62,559 nt of DNA from Candidatus Eremiobacterota bacterium (GTDB lineage: Bacteria > Vulcanimicrobiota > Vulcanimicrobiia > Vulcanimicrobiales > Vulcanimicrobiaceae), in NCBI GenBank assembly GCA_019235885.1, contig JAFAKB010000023.1:1-62559 (forward strand), given 5' to 3'. A program made the position numbers and the translations under genes. This document shows positions 37,729 through 44,376 of the stretch, one piece after another. The notes under the pieces are model-generated. The model saw nothing but the letters and a program-made list of their open reading frames with translations, made no database searches and was not told the DNA's origin. Each line of letters opens with the position of its first letter. The first letter of the stretch is position 1.

Positions 37729-39360
37729 TTACTTCCCGTTCGGCGTGAGGACCAGCTTCGACTCGGCGTAGTCGAACGTCCAGTTGAAGTGCCGCAGGAA
37801 GTCGAACCCGATCAGCCCGCCGTCGCGCCCGAACACTTTGGCCGGGCCGAAGCACGTCTCGACGTTTTGGTAGTGGTACGGTCCGACGATGATCTCGTTG
37901 AGCCGCGAGCACCGCGCCGGGATGTTGCTCGGGCCGTCGACGCCCATGAAGTTGATCTGATAGTCCGCCGTCTGTCCGCCGCCGGCGTTGAGCACGTCGT
38001 TGAGCGCGACAAGCCGGCCGCTCGTCTTCAAGTCGTCGCTGAGCACGGCGAGGAAATCGTTGCCCGTGTCGAAGATCGCGCGCGTCGTGACGTTGTTCAC
38101 CCGCAGCACGACCTCGGGCTGGCGCGTAGCGAGGTTGACGGTGAACGCATAGGCGCCCTTACCGACCGTCGGCTCCATCACGTTCGGATCGAGGATGCGA
38201 ATCGTGCGGTTCGCGGTGTCGACGTCGACGAGCGCGCCGGCCAGGAAGTCGTATCCGAGAATGCCGTCGACCGGGTTATTCTGCGGGTTCGCAGCGTCAG
38301 GTGGCAGCGCCGGCGCGACGGTGACGACGACGTTGGTGAGGCTGTTCTTGCCGAGCTCGATCGACGGCACGCGCGCGGACTGCGCGGCGACGCCGACGCC
38401 GTTCACGCCGGTGAAGCCGGTGCGGCCGAGCATCGTGAGCTTGAGCGCGTCGGCGTAGGGCCGGTACAGAATGATTCCCGACGCACCCGAGTCGAGCAGA
38501 AACCGTCCGGTGTGGCCTTGGATCGTCGCGCGGAGCTCGACCGCCTGACCGCGCGGCAGGAACGCGTACGGCGTCTGGTGCTCGACGAGGTCGATCGGAA
38601 CGGCGTCGGTCGAGACGAAGTTCCACTTCGCCGTGGGCACGGGACCGCGCAGATCGTCGTTCGTCACCTCACGCACGGCGTGCTCGGCGAGCTTCCAGGC
38701 GCCGTAGTCGCTGCTGTGGTAGCCGCTCGGGACGCGCACGCCGGGCGCGATCTCGGTGTACCCGTCGTAGTGCACGACGGAGCGGCCGTAGCCGTTGTCG
38801 GGGTCGTAGGCGACCTGCACGTACGCGCCGGTCGCGTGGTCGAACGCGATGTCGGCCGGAACGCCCGAAGCCGGCATGATGCGCACGACGTCGGCGGCGA
38901 CGCCGTCGACCGTCTGCGAGCCGCGCGCGGTCGCCGGAACGTCGGTCAGCAGATCGCCGGTGACGAGGTTTCTCGTCAAGCGGTTGCGGGCTGCGTCCTC
39001 GTACTCGACGACCGTGTAGCCGTTCTCGTTCGAAGCCCAGAAGGCGCGCCCGGTGAAGCCGTTTTCCACGCTGTTGCCTGTCAGGTCGCCGAGGCGATGG
39101 TACACGGCGCCGCGCCGGAACGTCGTCAGCGACGGCGCGGAGGACGCATCGCCGGACTGATCCTTGCTTGCGGCAGGCGTCGCGGTCGCGCGGAGGTAGC
39201 GATACGTCAGCACGAGCCCGGGCGGGTGGCCGACATACGCTTCATGCTTGGCGACGATCGCGGCGGCGTCGTTGGTGAGCGCGCCGGCGGGGAGCGGCGG
39301 AAGGGCCGCGAGCACCAAAGCAGCGGCGGACATGGTGATAGACACCTTGGCGAGAGGCAT
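37729..39360 (-). CDS. Exported retropepsin-like aspartic protease
   Basis: The 543-residue protein has a signal peptide (SITMSAAALVLAALPPLPAGA) and a ~200-residue N-terminal domain of unknown type. Two retropepsin-like domains follow: LLDSGASGIIL near residue 290 with downstream GILGYDFLAGALVDVD, and IFDTGNDFLAV near 430 with GLIGFDFLRHFNWTFDY. The paired D-[ST]-G motifs would build a pseudo-two-domain aspartic protease site in one chain. Substrates unknown. Converges with mqnC, ending one base after it. Confidence 0.85.
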   Translation of the reverse strand: MPLAKVSITMSAAALVLAALPPLPAGALTNDAAAIVAKHEAYVGHPPGLVLTYRYLRATATPAASKDQSGDASSAPSLTTFRRGAVYHRLGDLTGNSVENGFTGRAFWASNENGYTVVEYEDAARNRLTRNLVTGDLLTDVPATARGSQTVDGVAADVVRIMPASGVPADIAFDHATGAYVQVAYDPDNGYGRSVVHYDGYTEIAPGVRVPSGYHSSDYGAWKLAEHAVREVTNDDLRGPVPTAKWNFVSTDAVPIDLVEHQTPYAFLPRGQAVELRATIQGHTGRFLLDSGASGIILYRPYADALKLTMLGRTGFTGVNGVGVAAQSARVPSIELGKNSLTNVVVTVAPALPPDAANPQNNPVDGILGYDFLAGALVDVDTANRTIRILDPNVMEPTVGKGAYAFTVNLATRQPEVVLRVNNVTTRAIFDTGNDFLAVLSDDLKTSGRLVALNDVLNAGGGQTADYQINFMGVDGPSNIPARCSRLNEIIVGPYHYQNVETCFGPAKVFGRDGGLIGFDFLRHFNWTFDYAESKLVLTPNGK

Positions 39361-39437
39361 GACGGGCTTGTTCTCGCCGCACGCGCCGAACGCCCTGCCG
39401 CAAATGCGCGGTCTTTATATGATTTACCTAAAAGCGA

Positions 39438-39884
39438 TCAAGCGCCGAAACGAATTCGGTAGGTGATCAGCCGGCCGTCTGTTGCGACGCGCTCGTAGAC
39501 GCGGCGCGCCCGCGCGTTGTGCTCTTCGGCTACCCACCGCACCTCGGTCCACCCGCGCTCGCGCGCGAGCGCGCAGACGGCGTCGATGAGCATTTCGGCG
39601 AGCCCGTTGCCGCGCTGCGGTTCGTCGACCCACAAGTCGTCCAGGAAGCACGCTTCGTTGCCGTGCATCGTTCGCGGGAACGGCCGGAAGTGCGTGAACC
39701 CGGCGAGCCGGCCGGCCTCGTCGATCGCGAGCAGCCCTTCGACGCCGTGCGTGCGCGCGAGCAGCCACGACCATACGACCGCCGCGGCGGCGGCGTCGAC
39801 CGGATCGCCGAGCGCTTCACGGTAGCGCCCGAAGTGCTCGCGCCATTCCGTGTACCGCTGCGGCGAGACCGGCTCGATCTTCAT
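39438..39884 (-). CDS. GNAT-family N-acetyltransferase
   Basis: This 148-residue protein shows the GNAT core: CFLDDLWVDEPQRGNGLAEMLID (acetyl-CoA binding Q/RxxGxG/A) and a C-terminal RWVAEEHNARARRVYERVA. Substrate cannot be predicted. It is divergent from the lanthipeptide-like precursor gene whose start is 215 bases away. A tailoring role is conceivable but unsupported. Confidence 0.9.
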   Translation of the reverse strand: MKIEPVSPQRYTEWREHFGRYREALGDPVDAAAAAVVWSWLLARTHGVEGLLAIDEAGRLAGFTHFRPFPRTMHGNEACFLDDLWVDEPQRGNGLAEMLIDAVCALARERGWTEVRWVAEEHNARARRVYERVATDGRLITYRIRFGA

Positions 39885-40098
39885 GACGTCGCCACCCTAC
39901 GAGCAAACGCACGCCTTGGCCTGCACTGTCAAACGCGCGCTAGCGCGCACAACCGTGCTGCGCGAGCGGGCTCGAAGTGCAAGCGATCACAAAGGTGCGG
40001 TTCTTGCCGAAACGGGCCATGAGTTTCACGCGCGCGCGGGAAGGTGCACGGTGCGCGCGGCGCAGTGCCGCGCGCCTTTCATACGGGAGTGTACGATC

Positions 40099-40251
40099 AT
40101 GCCTACGGAACATCGTTTCGACGACCTCGACTTGCGCGAAGAGCCCTCACGGGGCCAGAGCTCGGTGTACGCACCGGCGTCCGACCGCAACACGTGCTGG
40201 ACGTTGACCCAGACCCACACGAACACATGCTCGGACGCCTGTTGCCTCTAG
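40099..40251 (+). CDS. Lanthipeptide-like (FxLD-type) RiPP precursor, 50 aa
   Basis: The ATG at 40099 has GGGAG nine bases upstream and ends at TAG 40251. The N-terminal leader MPTEHRFDDLDLREEPSRG contains FDDLDL, close to the F-x-L-D box recognised by class I lanthipeptide dehydratases and typical of actinobacterial FxLD lanthipeptides. The C-terminal core CWTLTQTHTNTCSDACC (33-49) is composed almost wholly of Thr, Ser and Cys (C33, C44, C48, C49) ready for dehydration and thioether closure. Length and layout fit a ribosomal peptide precursor. No LanB/LanC, methyltransferase or transporter is visible, so it is an orphan. A strong terminator follows. Confidence 0.75.
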   Translation: MPTEHRFDDLDLREEPSRGQSSVYAPASDRNTCWTLTQTHTNTCSDACCL

Positions 40252-40269
40252 CAGCGGGATAAATGCACG

Positions 40270-40304
40270 AACGGCCGGCGGTGCGGATCCCACCGCCGGC
40301 CGTT
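40270..40304 (+). terminator. Strong intrinsic terminator after the precursor gene
   Basis: A 14-bp perfect stem, ACGGCCGGCGGTG with one extra A at the base (40270-40283), pairs with 40291-40304 around a 7-base loop, followed by TTCGTT. It isolates the precursor gene as a monocistronic unit. Confidence 0.85.
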
Positions 40305-40581
40305 TCGTTCGGGTTCGGACGGCTCGTCGAGCGGCTCGGAACGCTCTAAGATTTCCTTTCGGCCATAACCGGTGTAGCCTCAGTAGAAGGGGTTGTTGAA
40401 CGACGCCTCGCGAGGTATATTTCCTGTGGATGTAATCCGCTCCACGAAACGTGGGCCCGTGCGAAAGCGCGGGTTTTTGTATTGGACACGGCAATATGCG
40501 AATCTGCAACACACTAGTGAGTCACATTTGCGCATAAGACCGGGAGGATAAGCGTTGCATTAGCAACTCGGACACTCTAAA
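40305..40581 (+). ncRNA. Structured non-coding stretch ending in a GNRA-loop terminator
   Basis: No gene fits here. Several inverted repeats cluster: CCTCGCGAGG (40406-40415), GTGGA with TCCAC (40426-40430/40441-40445), an alternative GGAT-gta-ATCC (40428-40438), CCACG-AAA-CGTGG (40442-40454), and CCCGTGC-GAAA-GCGCGGG followed by five T (40456-40478). The last is a clean intrinsic terminator with a GAAA tetraloop. Alternating pairings are typical of regulatory RNAs, but I recognise no known class. It is not a tRNA despite a short TAGCCTCAGTAG stretch. The composition falls noticeably in GC from here to ~41400. The remaining 100 bases lead to the membrane protein gene, with GGGAGG at about 40542-40547. 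Confidence 0.4.
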
Positions 40582-41337
40582 GTGAACGCCTACACACCTG
40601 GAGACCTCATCTCGTTCGGCATCTTCATTGCCGAGCTGGCGGTACTCTGCCTCATCGGCGGCTTGACCTTACTTGCCAGGCTTAAGCGCGTCCGTGTCGT
40701 CAATGATCCAGACAATGCCGAGAACCGCGAGAACGAAGCATGGGCTGACCGCCCAATTTTGCCGGAAGCGCTCTACGACCGTGCGTTCGAGGTGAACCGA
40801 GACATCAATTCTGAGATCCAAGGGGTAGAGAGTGGTCTTCTGGCAATATTGGCGGCCGTTGCGGCAGTGGTTGTCCTGACAATCGATAAGCTGACCGATC
40901 TAGGCGTCTTCTCGCTGAGCTGCATCGGTACTGCGTTTCTTGTCTGCGGTATCGGCTATCTCCGAGGGCGGGACGCGTGGCGCCGTAAAATTTGGGAGCC
41001 GAGCCGTTTCTTCTACGATCTCATCCTCGATCCGGACGAAACGTATCGATCAGCCGCCATCGACTTGATCAAGGCGCTCCGCGTCGCGCAAGGACTATTG
41101 AACGAAAAACGGCGATGGGCCATGATCGCCATACTCACGCTGATCATAGGAACGCTGGCAGCAGGCTGTCAGAAAGTGATACACTTTGAACGCAATGACT
41201 CATCCCGACCAGGATGCGAAACTCGAAGCTCGCCGACGTGCCGACCAAGAGGCCTACATGAAGGTGCTTCGCCGACTTGCTGCCTACCTGCGCAAGGAGT
41301 ACAACTTGACTCCTCTTCCCGCGGAGGCCGATCCTGA
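40582..41337 (+). CDS. Multi-pass membrane protein, unknown function
   Basis: From GTG 40582 the frame gives 251 residues. Helices are visible near 9-34 (ISFGIFIAELAVLCLIGGLTLL), 86-101 and 107-129 (a hairpin, VESGLLAILAAVAAVVVLTI and VFSLSCIGTAFLVCGIGYL) and 178-193 (MIAILTLIIGTLAAGC), with a charged cytoplasmic helix between. The hairpin plus loop plus last helix loosely resembles SLATT/Pycsar-type effector membrane proteins, but similarity is architectural only. The last ~50 residues overlap a second small frame and look non-native. GC is low. It sits before a nuclease gene, suggesting a defence context. Confidence 0.6.
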   Translation: MNAYTPGDLISFGIFIAELAVLCLIGGLTLLARLKRVRVVNDPDNAENRENEAWADRPILPEALYDRAFEVNRDINSEIQGVESGLLAILAAVAAVVVLTIDKLTDLGVFSLSCIGTAFLVCGIGYLRGRDAWRRKIWEPSRFFYDLILDPDETYRSAAIDLIKALRVAQGLLNEKRRWAMIAILTLIIGTLAAGCQKVIHFERNDSSRPGCETRSSPTCRPRGLHEGASPTCCLPAQGVQLDSSSRGGRS

Positions 41338-41401
41338 GACCGGCCGCCGTCGGCCTCCCCTATACTATCTGTGCGACTACTGGGGCAATCATTTCGTCTA
41401 G
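41195..41401 (+). CDS. Small hydrophilic protein overlapping the membrane protein gene
   Basis: ATG 41195 opens 68 codons: MTHPDQDAKLEARRRADQEA, a predicted amphipathic helix (MKVLRRLAAYLRKEYN), then PLYYLCDYWGNHFV. It overlaps the end of the membrane protein frame by 143 bases in another frame. Its composition is more protein-like than the overlapping membrane-protein tail, so probably one of the two reading frames is wrong or the membrane gene has lost its stop. Unknown function. Confidence 0.4.
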   Translation: MTHPDQDAKLEARRRADQEAYMKVLRRLAAYLRKEYNLTPLPAEADPETGRRRPPLYYLCDYWGNHFV

Positions 41402-41448
41402 AATTCCATTGAGAGGGACTGTGGCGGACACCGCGCAAACTCGTCGGC

Positions 41449-42567
41449 GTGCTTTCGGAAGCAGTGGTGTCCGGGTTGCAGGAGCGACTTGCTCGCGAGC
41501 ATGAGGGCACCGGCCGCATCAACAAGCGAGAGAGCAGCATCATCGATGCCGCATTGGTCGTACTCGCCGACGGTCGTCCGCGGACGTATTCGGAGATCTT
41601 CTCCGAGGCGGTAACCCACAAGATCGTCGGCGCTTCGGCGAACGAGAAGACGTGGTACAACTCGCTGCAAGGCTATATCCAACGCCGCTTCGCCGAAGGC
41701 CGGCAGGCACTGATCGTGCAGGACGTCGACCGCCGGTTTCGGCTCAATCATCCCGCCGACGACTGGCCGGCGCCGCGGCCTCCTTTGCCGGCGGCGCGGA
41801 AGATCGCGAACGCTGAGAAGCTTTCAGCTGCGCTGCACGCAACGGCTCGCGGCGTCGATCCGGCGGCTTTCGAGGTCGCGGTGTGCGACGCGTTCACGGG
41901 TCTTGGCTATGCGGCGAAGCACCTCGGCGGTCATGCGGCGCCGGACGGGTACATCGACGCCCCGCTCGGACAGTTGGGCTATCGTGCGATGCTCGAGTGC
42001 AAGACCTCGCACGATAGTGACATTCGGGGGCCGTACGCGGCGGAGGCGGCGAAGTACGTCGACGACTATGGGGCTCAGTTTTCCGCGCTGGTCGTCCCGT
42101 CGTTCGGCGGCGACGTGCTTCTCGCGCGCGAGCTGCAAACGCATCACGTCAGCGCTTGGGAGGTCCGGGACCTTACCGCGCTGCTGGAAGCGGGAAGCAA
42201 CCCGCTGGAGATGCGCCCGCTGTTCGAGGCAGGCTATGTAGAAGGCCGCATTCGGGATCTGCTTTGGGAGCGCGAGCACGGCAGGCCGAAGCGCGTCGCG
42301 GTGATCTGCGACATCCTGCTCGCAACCGCGTCCGCCGCGCAGTCCACCGCGCTCGGATCACCCAAGGACGCGCCGCTCCTCGACGAGGATGCGGCGATGC
42401 TGACCGTGGATTCGGCCCTGGTCGCGCAAGGCGCCCACATCCCTTGCACGCGAGACGACGTGCGCGCAGCATTCGCACACCTCTGCGATCCGCTCGTCGG
42501 GCTCGCAGTGCCGATCGAGAGCGGTCGCGGGATCGTCGTCTGTGCACCCCAGAGCATTACGTCTTGA
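41449..42567 (+). CDS. HARE-HTH plus PD-(D/E)XK restriction-type nuclease
   Basis: The 372-residue protein starts with a winged-helix HARE-type HTH (about 25-90: SIIDAALVVLADGRPRTYSE, LQGYIQRRF) and continues into a PD-(D/E)XK nuclease-like domain (about 130-235: FEVAVCDAFTGLGYAAKHLG, D near 166 in APDGYIDAPLG, E183/K185 in AMLECKTS). Such combinations occur in Mrr-like type IV restriction enzymes that sense modified DNA, and in other defence nucleases. The C-terminal ~130 residues are unfamiliar. The gene ends overlapping the convergent RES toxin gene by 11 bases. GTG start. Confidence 0.7.
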   Translation: MLSEAVVSGLQERLAREHEGTGRINKRESSIIDAALVVLADGRPRTYSEIFSEAVTHKIVGASANEKTWYNSLQGYIQRRFAEGRQALIVQDVDRRFRLNHPADDWPAPRPPLPAARKIANAEKLSAALHATARGVDPAAFEVAVCDAFTGLGYAAKHLGGHAAPDGYIDAPLGQLGYRAMLECKTSHDSDIRGPYAAEAAKYVDDYGAQFSALVVPSFGGDVLLARELQTHHVSAWEVRDLTALLEAGSNPLEMRPLFEAGYVEGRIRDLLWEREHGRPKRVAVICDILLATASAAQSTALGSPKDAPLLDEDAAMLTVDSALVAQGAHIPCTRDDVRAAFAHLCDPLVGLAVPIESGRGIVVCAPQSITS

Positions 42568-43093
42568 GATAGAACCAGCGCCCGAACGGCTCGCGGATCG
42601 TCTTGGTGGTTAGCGCGGTCACCTCGCGATCGAAGATGACCAGCTCTTCGCCTCGGGTTGAGGTTGCGGAGAGCACGGCTATCCCGCGCTCACCATCGGC
42701 ATAGGCCTGCTCGGCAATGGCCTGGCACGGCGGGTGCGGGATGCCTGTCGGATACGACGGCGTGAGACCGAGCGCACTTATGGCTGCCGGTGTCACCGCA
42801 TCGACCACCTCGCATTCCGCGACATCGTAATGCTGGAGATCGGGAAGTGCTTCTTCGCGTAGATCTTCGAGCTCGAGCCCAAACGCATCGTAAGCGTAGC
42901 GCCGGGCATTTCCGCGCGCGACATCCATTGAAGCATTGAGGTACAGTGCGCCGAAACCAGGCCGACCCGGTCGGTCGGGCGGATTCCAGCGGCCGCCACG
43001 CTGCCGCGAGAACGAGGTGTCGGACGGATCGGCCCAATGCCGACCGCACACGCGGTAATATCGCCCGCCGCGACGGACGTGCTGGAGTTTCAA
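42557..43093 (-). CDS. RES-domain toxin
   Basis: The 178-residue product has the RES fold marks: YYRVCGRHWADPS with the family Arg near residue 14, FSRQRGGRWNPPDRPG, GALYLNASMDVA and C-terminal RGEELVIFDRE. RES toxins deplete NAD+ or modify enzymes by ADP-ribosyl transfer and are paired with Xre/MbcA-type antitoxins. Its ATG at 43093 lies 12 bases after the antitoxin stop, in the standard antitoxin-first order on the same strand. It likely forms a type II TA with the gene below. Confidence 0.88.
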   Translation of the reverse strand: MKLQHVRRGGRYYRVCGRHWADPSDTSFSRQRGGRWNPPDRPGRPGFGALYLNASMDVARGNARRYAYDAFGLELEDLREEALPDLQHYDVAECEVVDAVTPAAISALGLTPSYPTGIPHPPCQAIAEQAYADGERGIAVLSATSTRGEELVIFDREVTALTTKTIREPFGRWFYLKT

Positions 43094-43105
43094 GCTCGGC
43101 GAACG

Positions 43106-43549
43106 CTATGCTACGTCCGGCTCTACGCCGCCGGGCACCCACGATTCTAGACGATCGAGAGCCCTCATTACGTCGCCGGGGCGACCGGCGCGAAGAACGT
43201 CTAGAACGCTTTCCCCACCCAGGCCGGGATTTGGCCGGCTGATAATCGCCGGAATCCGCTCCGGCTTGATCGTCGCGCGCAGCCGGCGCGCCACGTCCGC
43301 GATGCGGGCAACGTCAGGTACGCGTTCGGTCGGCACCCCAGCGATCATCCATTGGTTGACCGCCTGCCGGCTTACCCCGCCGAGCAACTCACCCACGGCA
43401 CGCGGAGACAGCCGGAACGTGGTGATTATCGTGATCAAGTCGCGCAGGCCGACTCGTTTGAACACGCGTTCGTGGGCGCCACGGATCCCTTGAGCTGAAA
43501 AGGTGATCGTGCGCGGCGCGACGTGCGAGCGGACCTTAACGATCGCCAT
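43106..43549 (-). CDS. Xre/MbcA/ParS-type antitoxin
   Basis: From ATG 43549 the frame gives 147 residues. An N-terminal HTH region (FRLSPRAVGELLGGVSRQAVNQWMIAG) precedes the MbcA/ParS toxin-binding domain (NPGLGGESVLDVLRAGRPGDVMRALDRLESW). It neutralises the RES toxin and represses the pair. Its start lies directly downstream of a TTGCAG-N17-TATACT promoter overlapped by two 17-bp direct repeats (see 43554-43587), so the mRNA is probably leaderless. The upstream 12 codons of the longer frame (MQFTCTCGILAP) lie inside the promoter and are rejected. Confidence 0.88.
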   Translation of the reverse strand: MAIVKVRSHVAPRTITFSAQGIRGAHERVFKRVGLRDLITIITTFRLSPRAVGELLGGVSRQAVNQWMIAGVPTERVPDVARIADVARRLRATIKPERIPAIISRPNPGLGGESVLDVLRAGRPGDVMRALDRLESWVPGGVEPDVA

Positions 43550-43553
43550 AGGT

Positions 43554-43587
43554 GCAAGTATACCGCAAGTGCAAGTAAACTGCAAGA
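43554..43587. promoter_or_regulatory. Two 17-bp direct repeats (operator) over the TA promoter
   Basis: GCAAGTATACCGCAAGT (43554-43570) and GCAAGTAAACTGCAAGA (43571-43587) match at 14 of 17 bases and together place four GCAAG boxes at 43554, 43565, 43571 and 43582. On the minus strand this overlaps a -35 TTGCAG (43585-43580) and a -10 TATACT (43562-43557) separated by 17 bases. Antitoxin binding here would block transcription, a direct autoregulation design. Confidence 0.7.
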
Positions 43588-43796
43588 GACTTGGCTCAGC
43601 GCCAGTGGTCGCCTTTTTGACTGGCTTAAGTGAGATCGCCCGGCAGAGGTTCGATCGTTCCGGTACGCTGCGATCCCCTTATCCGAGCGAGCAACCGGGC
43701 GAGCTGTTCGTCGCCGCCCTGGACAGGATAGCATAGAGCCGTAAGGACGTTTGCGATCCAAGACCTGTTGGAGAGTTGCACCTCAAACGGTTTGCG

Positions 43797-44312
43797 TCAA
43801 CGCATTGACGTGAGAACGGTGTCGCGGATCGTCCCTGCGCCGAACACTTCAATCCCGTCGATGTCGAGCAACGCGACCAACTGGGCCGGAGTCACGGCGC
43901 GATGCGGTTCGTCGAAATTCAACCACAGTGTTCCGTCGGAAATCAGCTTCGCGTCGCGGGAACGAGCTTCGCGCGATACCGCGTCATCGCGAGCACGCGC
44001 GCGCTTCCGCGAGCGAACCGCTCGGGCCGGATCAGATTTACTTCGTCAGCGATTAGCGCGTCGACACCGAGCTCGTCTTCGCTGCCGATCACGATCCTGT
44101 TCGTTGCCGCGTCGATTCGCGTCACGTAGCGCGGCCCGTCAGCCGCCGGCAACGCGCGCCGCTGGCCCACGCTGTTTCCGCCGATTCCCACGTGCTCGCC
44201 GGCGCGTTCGCGCGTGGTCGTCAGGACCGCGCCGGCCGCGCCGTTTCCGGCGCCAGGCGGGCAAGAATCTCGCGGTAATCGCCGCCCTTCCGCGAAGCAG
44301 ATGTCCTCTCGC
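43797..44312 (-). pseudogene. Decayed second copy of the mnmA 3' end
   Basis: The minus strand repeats the last ~170 codons of the intact mnmA at 46159-47244 with roughly 75-80% identity: [29 protein letters not shown] against [24 protein letters not shown], then [20 protein letters not shown] and the C-terminal ALLDIDGIEVFGAGTIRDTV. The frame is broken by at least two shifts, for instance an extra G near 44271, with stops at 43943 and elsewhere, and the 5' part is missing before about 44312. It ends with a TGA at 43797. It is clearly a pseudogene from a duplication or displaced gene end. Confidence 0.85.
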
Positions 44313-44376
44313 TCGCGTGCGGACCAACGCTTTGAAGCGGTGGAGCGCGCCTACCTCGGTGCGCAGCCGCTGTGCA

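Noticed and set aside
40370-40400. tRNA-like stretch TAGCCTCAGTAG
   Set aside because: It resembles a tRNA D-arm, but no T-arm (GGTTCGA-type) or acceptor stem follows, so no tRNA is called.
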